Source: Thermoplasmata archaeon
GTDB lineage: Archaea; Thermoplasmatota; Thermoplasmata; Thermoplasmatales; Thermoplasmataceae
Direction of reading: 5' to 3'
DNA length: 7,458 nucleotides
Assembly (NCBI GenBank): GCA_021797225.1
Contig: JAKAAE010000079.1
Span: forward strand, 1-7,458
Part shown: positions 5,929-7,458 of the stretch, one piece after another
Position numbering within the stretch: position 1 is the stretch's first letter
Layout: each line of letters starts with the position of its first letter
Position numbers and translations under genes: made by a program
Notes under the pieces: generated by a model
What the model was told of the DNA's origin: nothing
The model's input: only the letters and a program-made list of their open reading frames with translations
The model's database searches: none

Positions 5929-6786
5929 ATGGAAAATGACAGTGACTTTAATCAGTATATGATATCATTCAAATATCAATTTAAATCATATATCCGTACA
6001 AAAAGATTCCTGGGATTATTTATTTTTACTCTCATAATATCAGTGGGCATAACGGCATTAATACTGCATGATGAATACAGTATGTTGAAGGCAGGGACTG
6101 CACTATTTTATTTCTATAATTATCTTGAAGGCTTTGCCGCAGACCTGGTTGTAATCATAGGTGCATTCTTCGGAGGGGATATAATTTCCACGGATACAGG
6201 CACAAATGCGGCCTATTACACACTTGTTCAGCCCGTAAGAAGGTCGGTACTGTTTCTTGGCAGATACACTGCTGCTTTGATATCCTCATTTGTTATAGTA
6301 TTTGTATACTTTCTGGTAGGTATTATAAGCTCATTTTATCTTTACGGCACCGCAACCCCTGTTATATTCGAAAGCCTCGGAATAGTCGTTCTGTTCCTTG
6401 CAGCAGCAATATCATTTGCCTCACTGTTTTCAGGAATATTTAAAGGACAGTCCAGCGGAATTATAGTTTCGGTACTTCTTCTATTTATCGGTTTTCCCAT
6501 AATAGATGAATTTGTGGGGGCCATTGGGGGTATAGATCCTCTGTTTTCACTGGACTTTGCCGGAAAAATTATGTATCTAATATTTGAAAAACCCTATCCT
6601 GCTGCGAAGGTTGTTGGGCCTGCTGGCTTTGGAGGTCCAGGCGGTGCTGCTGCAAGAGTTTCCTCATTTGTTGGATATACGTTCAGCCCCACGGTTATGC
6701 AGGGGATAGGTGTGTTAATTGCATATATGGCAATATGCGGGATAATTGCTATACTGTTGTATGCAAGGAGGCAGATAGAGGGATAA
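5929..6786 (+). CDS. ABC-2 type transporter permease
   Basis: This is the 285-residue membrane subunit of an ABC exporter, pairing with the ATPase encoded next. Six membrane helices are visible, about residues 27-46, 63-84, 112-132, 146-170, 175-194 and 258-278. After helix 2 comes the ABC-2 hallmark region GGDIISTDTGTNAAYYTLVQ (82-101) followed by PVRRSVLFLGRY (102-113), corresponding to the cytoplasmic stretch with 'P-x-x-R' that contacts the ATPase. An extended loop of about 60 residues between helices 5 and 6 ends in a stretch rich in Gly, Ala and Pro (229-241), which should face outside. Family members export drugs, peptides, lipids or polysaccharides, and several Na+ exporters have this shape; the substrate here cannot be told. 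The ATG fits a TATA box. The N-terminus before helix 1 is short and charged, typical for the family. Confidence 0.9.
   Translation: MENDSDFNQYMISFKYQFKSYIRTKRFLGLFIFTLIISVGITALILHDEYSMLKAGTALFYFYNYLEGFAADLVVIIGAFFGGDIISTDTGTNAAYYTLVQPVRRSVLFLGRYTAALISSFVIVFVYFLVGIISSFYLYGTATPVIFESLGIVVLFLAAAISFASLFSGIFKGQSSGIIVSVLLLFIGFPIIDEFVGAIGGIDPLFSLDFAGKIMYLIFEKPYPAAKVVGPAGFGGPGGAAARVSSFVGYTFSPTVMQGIGVLIAYMAICGIIAILLYARRQIEG
6778..6784 (+). promoter_or_regulatory. Shine-Dalgarno-like site for the ABC ATPase gene
   Basis: GAGGGAT, inside the last permease codons, resembles GAGGTGAT, the complement of the archaeal 16S 3' end. It lies four bases before the ATG at 6789. It is the clearest ribosome-binding site in the window and belongs to the only clearly internal gene of an operon, where a leaderless start is impossible. 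Confidence 0.55.
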
Positions 6787-6788
6787 AT

Positions 6789-7458
6789 ATGGAAATAAGT
6801 TTTAACAATGTATCTAAGAATTACAGTAAATTCAAGGCTCTTGACGATGTATCGTTCCATTACAGTGGTCACGGTGCCATAGGATATCTAGGTCCCAATG
6901 GTGCCGGAAAGACTACAACACTGAAAGTTATGACAAACCTGCTGCATCCAACATCAGGCAGTGCAGAATTGAACGGCATAGATGTCAATAAGTATCCGAA
7001 GAAAGCCATGCTGGAAGTAGGGTCCATGATAGAGACCCCCACTCCATATCCATTTCTTACCGTTAAAGAATCACTGCAATTTGTTGCTGAACTCAGGGGA
7101 ATCGATAAAAAAACTATGGAATCCAGAATAGACGAATTCTACGATGCGTTAAAACTTCCTCCATTGAAATCAAGAATGGGGCAGCTTTCAAAGGGCCAGA
7201 GACAGCGTGCCGTATTTGCATCAGTACTTATATCAGACCCGGACATTGTTATACTGGATGAGCCTACCAGTGGGCTGGACCCATTCGAGAGGAAAATATT
7301 CAGGGATTTCATACTTAAGCTCAAAAAAACGAAACTCGTGTTCTTTTCATCCCATATCCTTTCAGAAGTTTCAGAAACATGCGATGATGTTGTATTTATA
7401 AATCATGGAAAAATCCTAAAGCAGGGAAAAATAGAGGAGATATCACAGGAATTCAACA
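6789..7458 (+). CDS. ABC transporter ATP-binding protein, 5' part (3' end outside window)
   Basis: This is the cytoplasmic ATPase that drives the permease encoded 2 nt upstream. The visible 223 residues contain a nearly complete nucleotide-binding domain: Walker A GPNGAGKTT (35-43), signature LSKGQRQR (133-140), Walker B VILDEP (154-159) with catalytic E158, D-loop SGLD (161-164) and the H-loop H189. The Q-loop area reads VGSMIETPTPYPFLTVKE (77-94), with E82 where many ABC proteins have Gln; this 'IE-P--YP-LT' form is common in the drug and peptide exporter subgroup (BcrA-like), so it need not mean loss of activity. The reading frame is still open at the right edge; typical members run to about 230-310 residues, so up to about 90 residues are missing. 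The ATG is supported by the GAGGGAT site just before it. The transported compound is unknown. Confidence 0.92.
   Translation, partial: MEISFNNVSKNYSKFKALDDVSFHYSGHGAIGYLGPNGAGKTTTLKVMTNLLHPTSGSAELNGIDVNKYPKKAMLEVGSMIETPTPYPFLTVKESLQFVAELRGIDKKTMESRIDEFYDALKLPPLKSRMGQLSKGQRQRAVFASVLISDPDIVILDEPTSGLDPFERKIFRDFILKLKKTKLVFFSSHILSEVSETCDDVVFINHGKILKQGKIEEISQEFN

Noticed and set aside
7207..7401. Second plus-strand frame inside the ABC ATPase gene
   Set aside because: The ATPase frame carries Walker B, D-loop and H-loop through this stretch without interruption; the other frame has no recognisable content.
1..7458. tRNA, rRNA, CRISPR array, insertion sequence or prophage elements
   Set aside because: I saw no T-loop-like GTTCGA elements in a cloverleaf context, no regularly spaced repeats, no transposase or integrase, and no terminal inverted repeats. 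Intergenic gaps are too short to hold most of these.
4951..7458. Pirin plus ABC transporter as one functional unit
   Set aside because: A T-rich possible terminator and a separate TATA box lie in the 57-nt gap, and no shared function is suggested by the families.

Overview
The window looks like a piece of an archaeal chromosome, most likely from the Thermoplasmatales (the Thermoplasma, Ferroplasma, Picrophilus and Cuniculiplasma group). The strongest pointer is a full-length M1 aminopeptidase of the tricorn-interacting factor F2/F3 type. Supporting evidence is the moderately low GC content (roughly 35-40% in coding DNA, judged by eye), archaeal TATA boxes centred about 22-25 nt before most AUG starts (the leaderless-mRNA pattern), and no recognisable bacterial -35/-10 promoters. 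The exact species cannot be told from the window.

Layout, left to right: (1) 1-762, plus strand, the 3' part of a type I phosphodiesterase/nucleotide pyrophosphatase of the alkaline phosphatase superfamily, cut by the window edge. (2) 766-3129, minus strand, the F2/F3-type aminopeptidase, convergent with (1) with only 3 nt between the stops. (3) 3205-3645, plus strand, a small four-helix membrane protein of unknown function, divergent from (2) across a compact bidirectional promoter. (4) 3663-4127, minus strand, an unrecognised 154-residue soluble protein. (5) 4179-4826, minus strand, LipB octanoyltransferase. (6) 4951-5871, plus strand, a pirin-family cupin. (7) 5929-6786 and 6789-7458, plus strand, an ABC-2 permease and its ATPase, the latter cut by the right edge.

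The only clear operon is the ABC permease-ATPase pair: 2 nt between the genes, and a Shine-Dalgarno-like GAGGGAT before the second gene only. The other genes look individually transcribed. Three genes have an in-frame TTG upstream of a better ATG; for two of them the ATG agrees with a TATA box at the leaderless spacing, and for lipB it agrees with the family's usual N-terminus. I annotate the ATG starts.

The gene set is mostly housekeeping (peptide turnover, lipoylation, a pirin, an exporter). I see no tRNA, rRNA, CRISPR array, insertion sequence, integrase or toxin-antitoxin pair, and no convincing multi-gene novel system. The least explained items are the four-helix membrane protein, the 154-residue protein next to lipB, and the presence of LipB, which normally needs octanoyl-ACP, in an archaeon. 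No stretch longer than about 125 nt lacks a gene.
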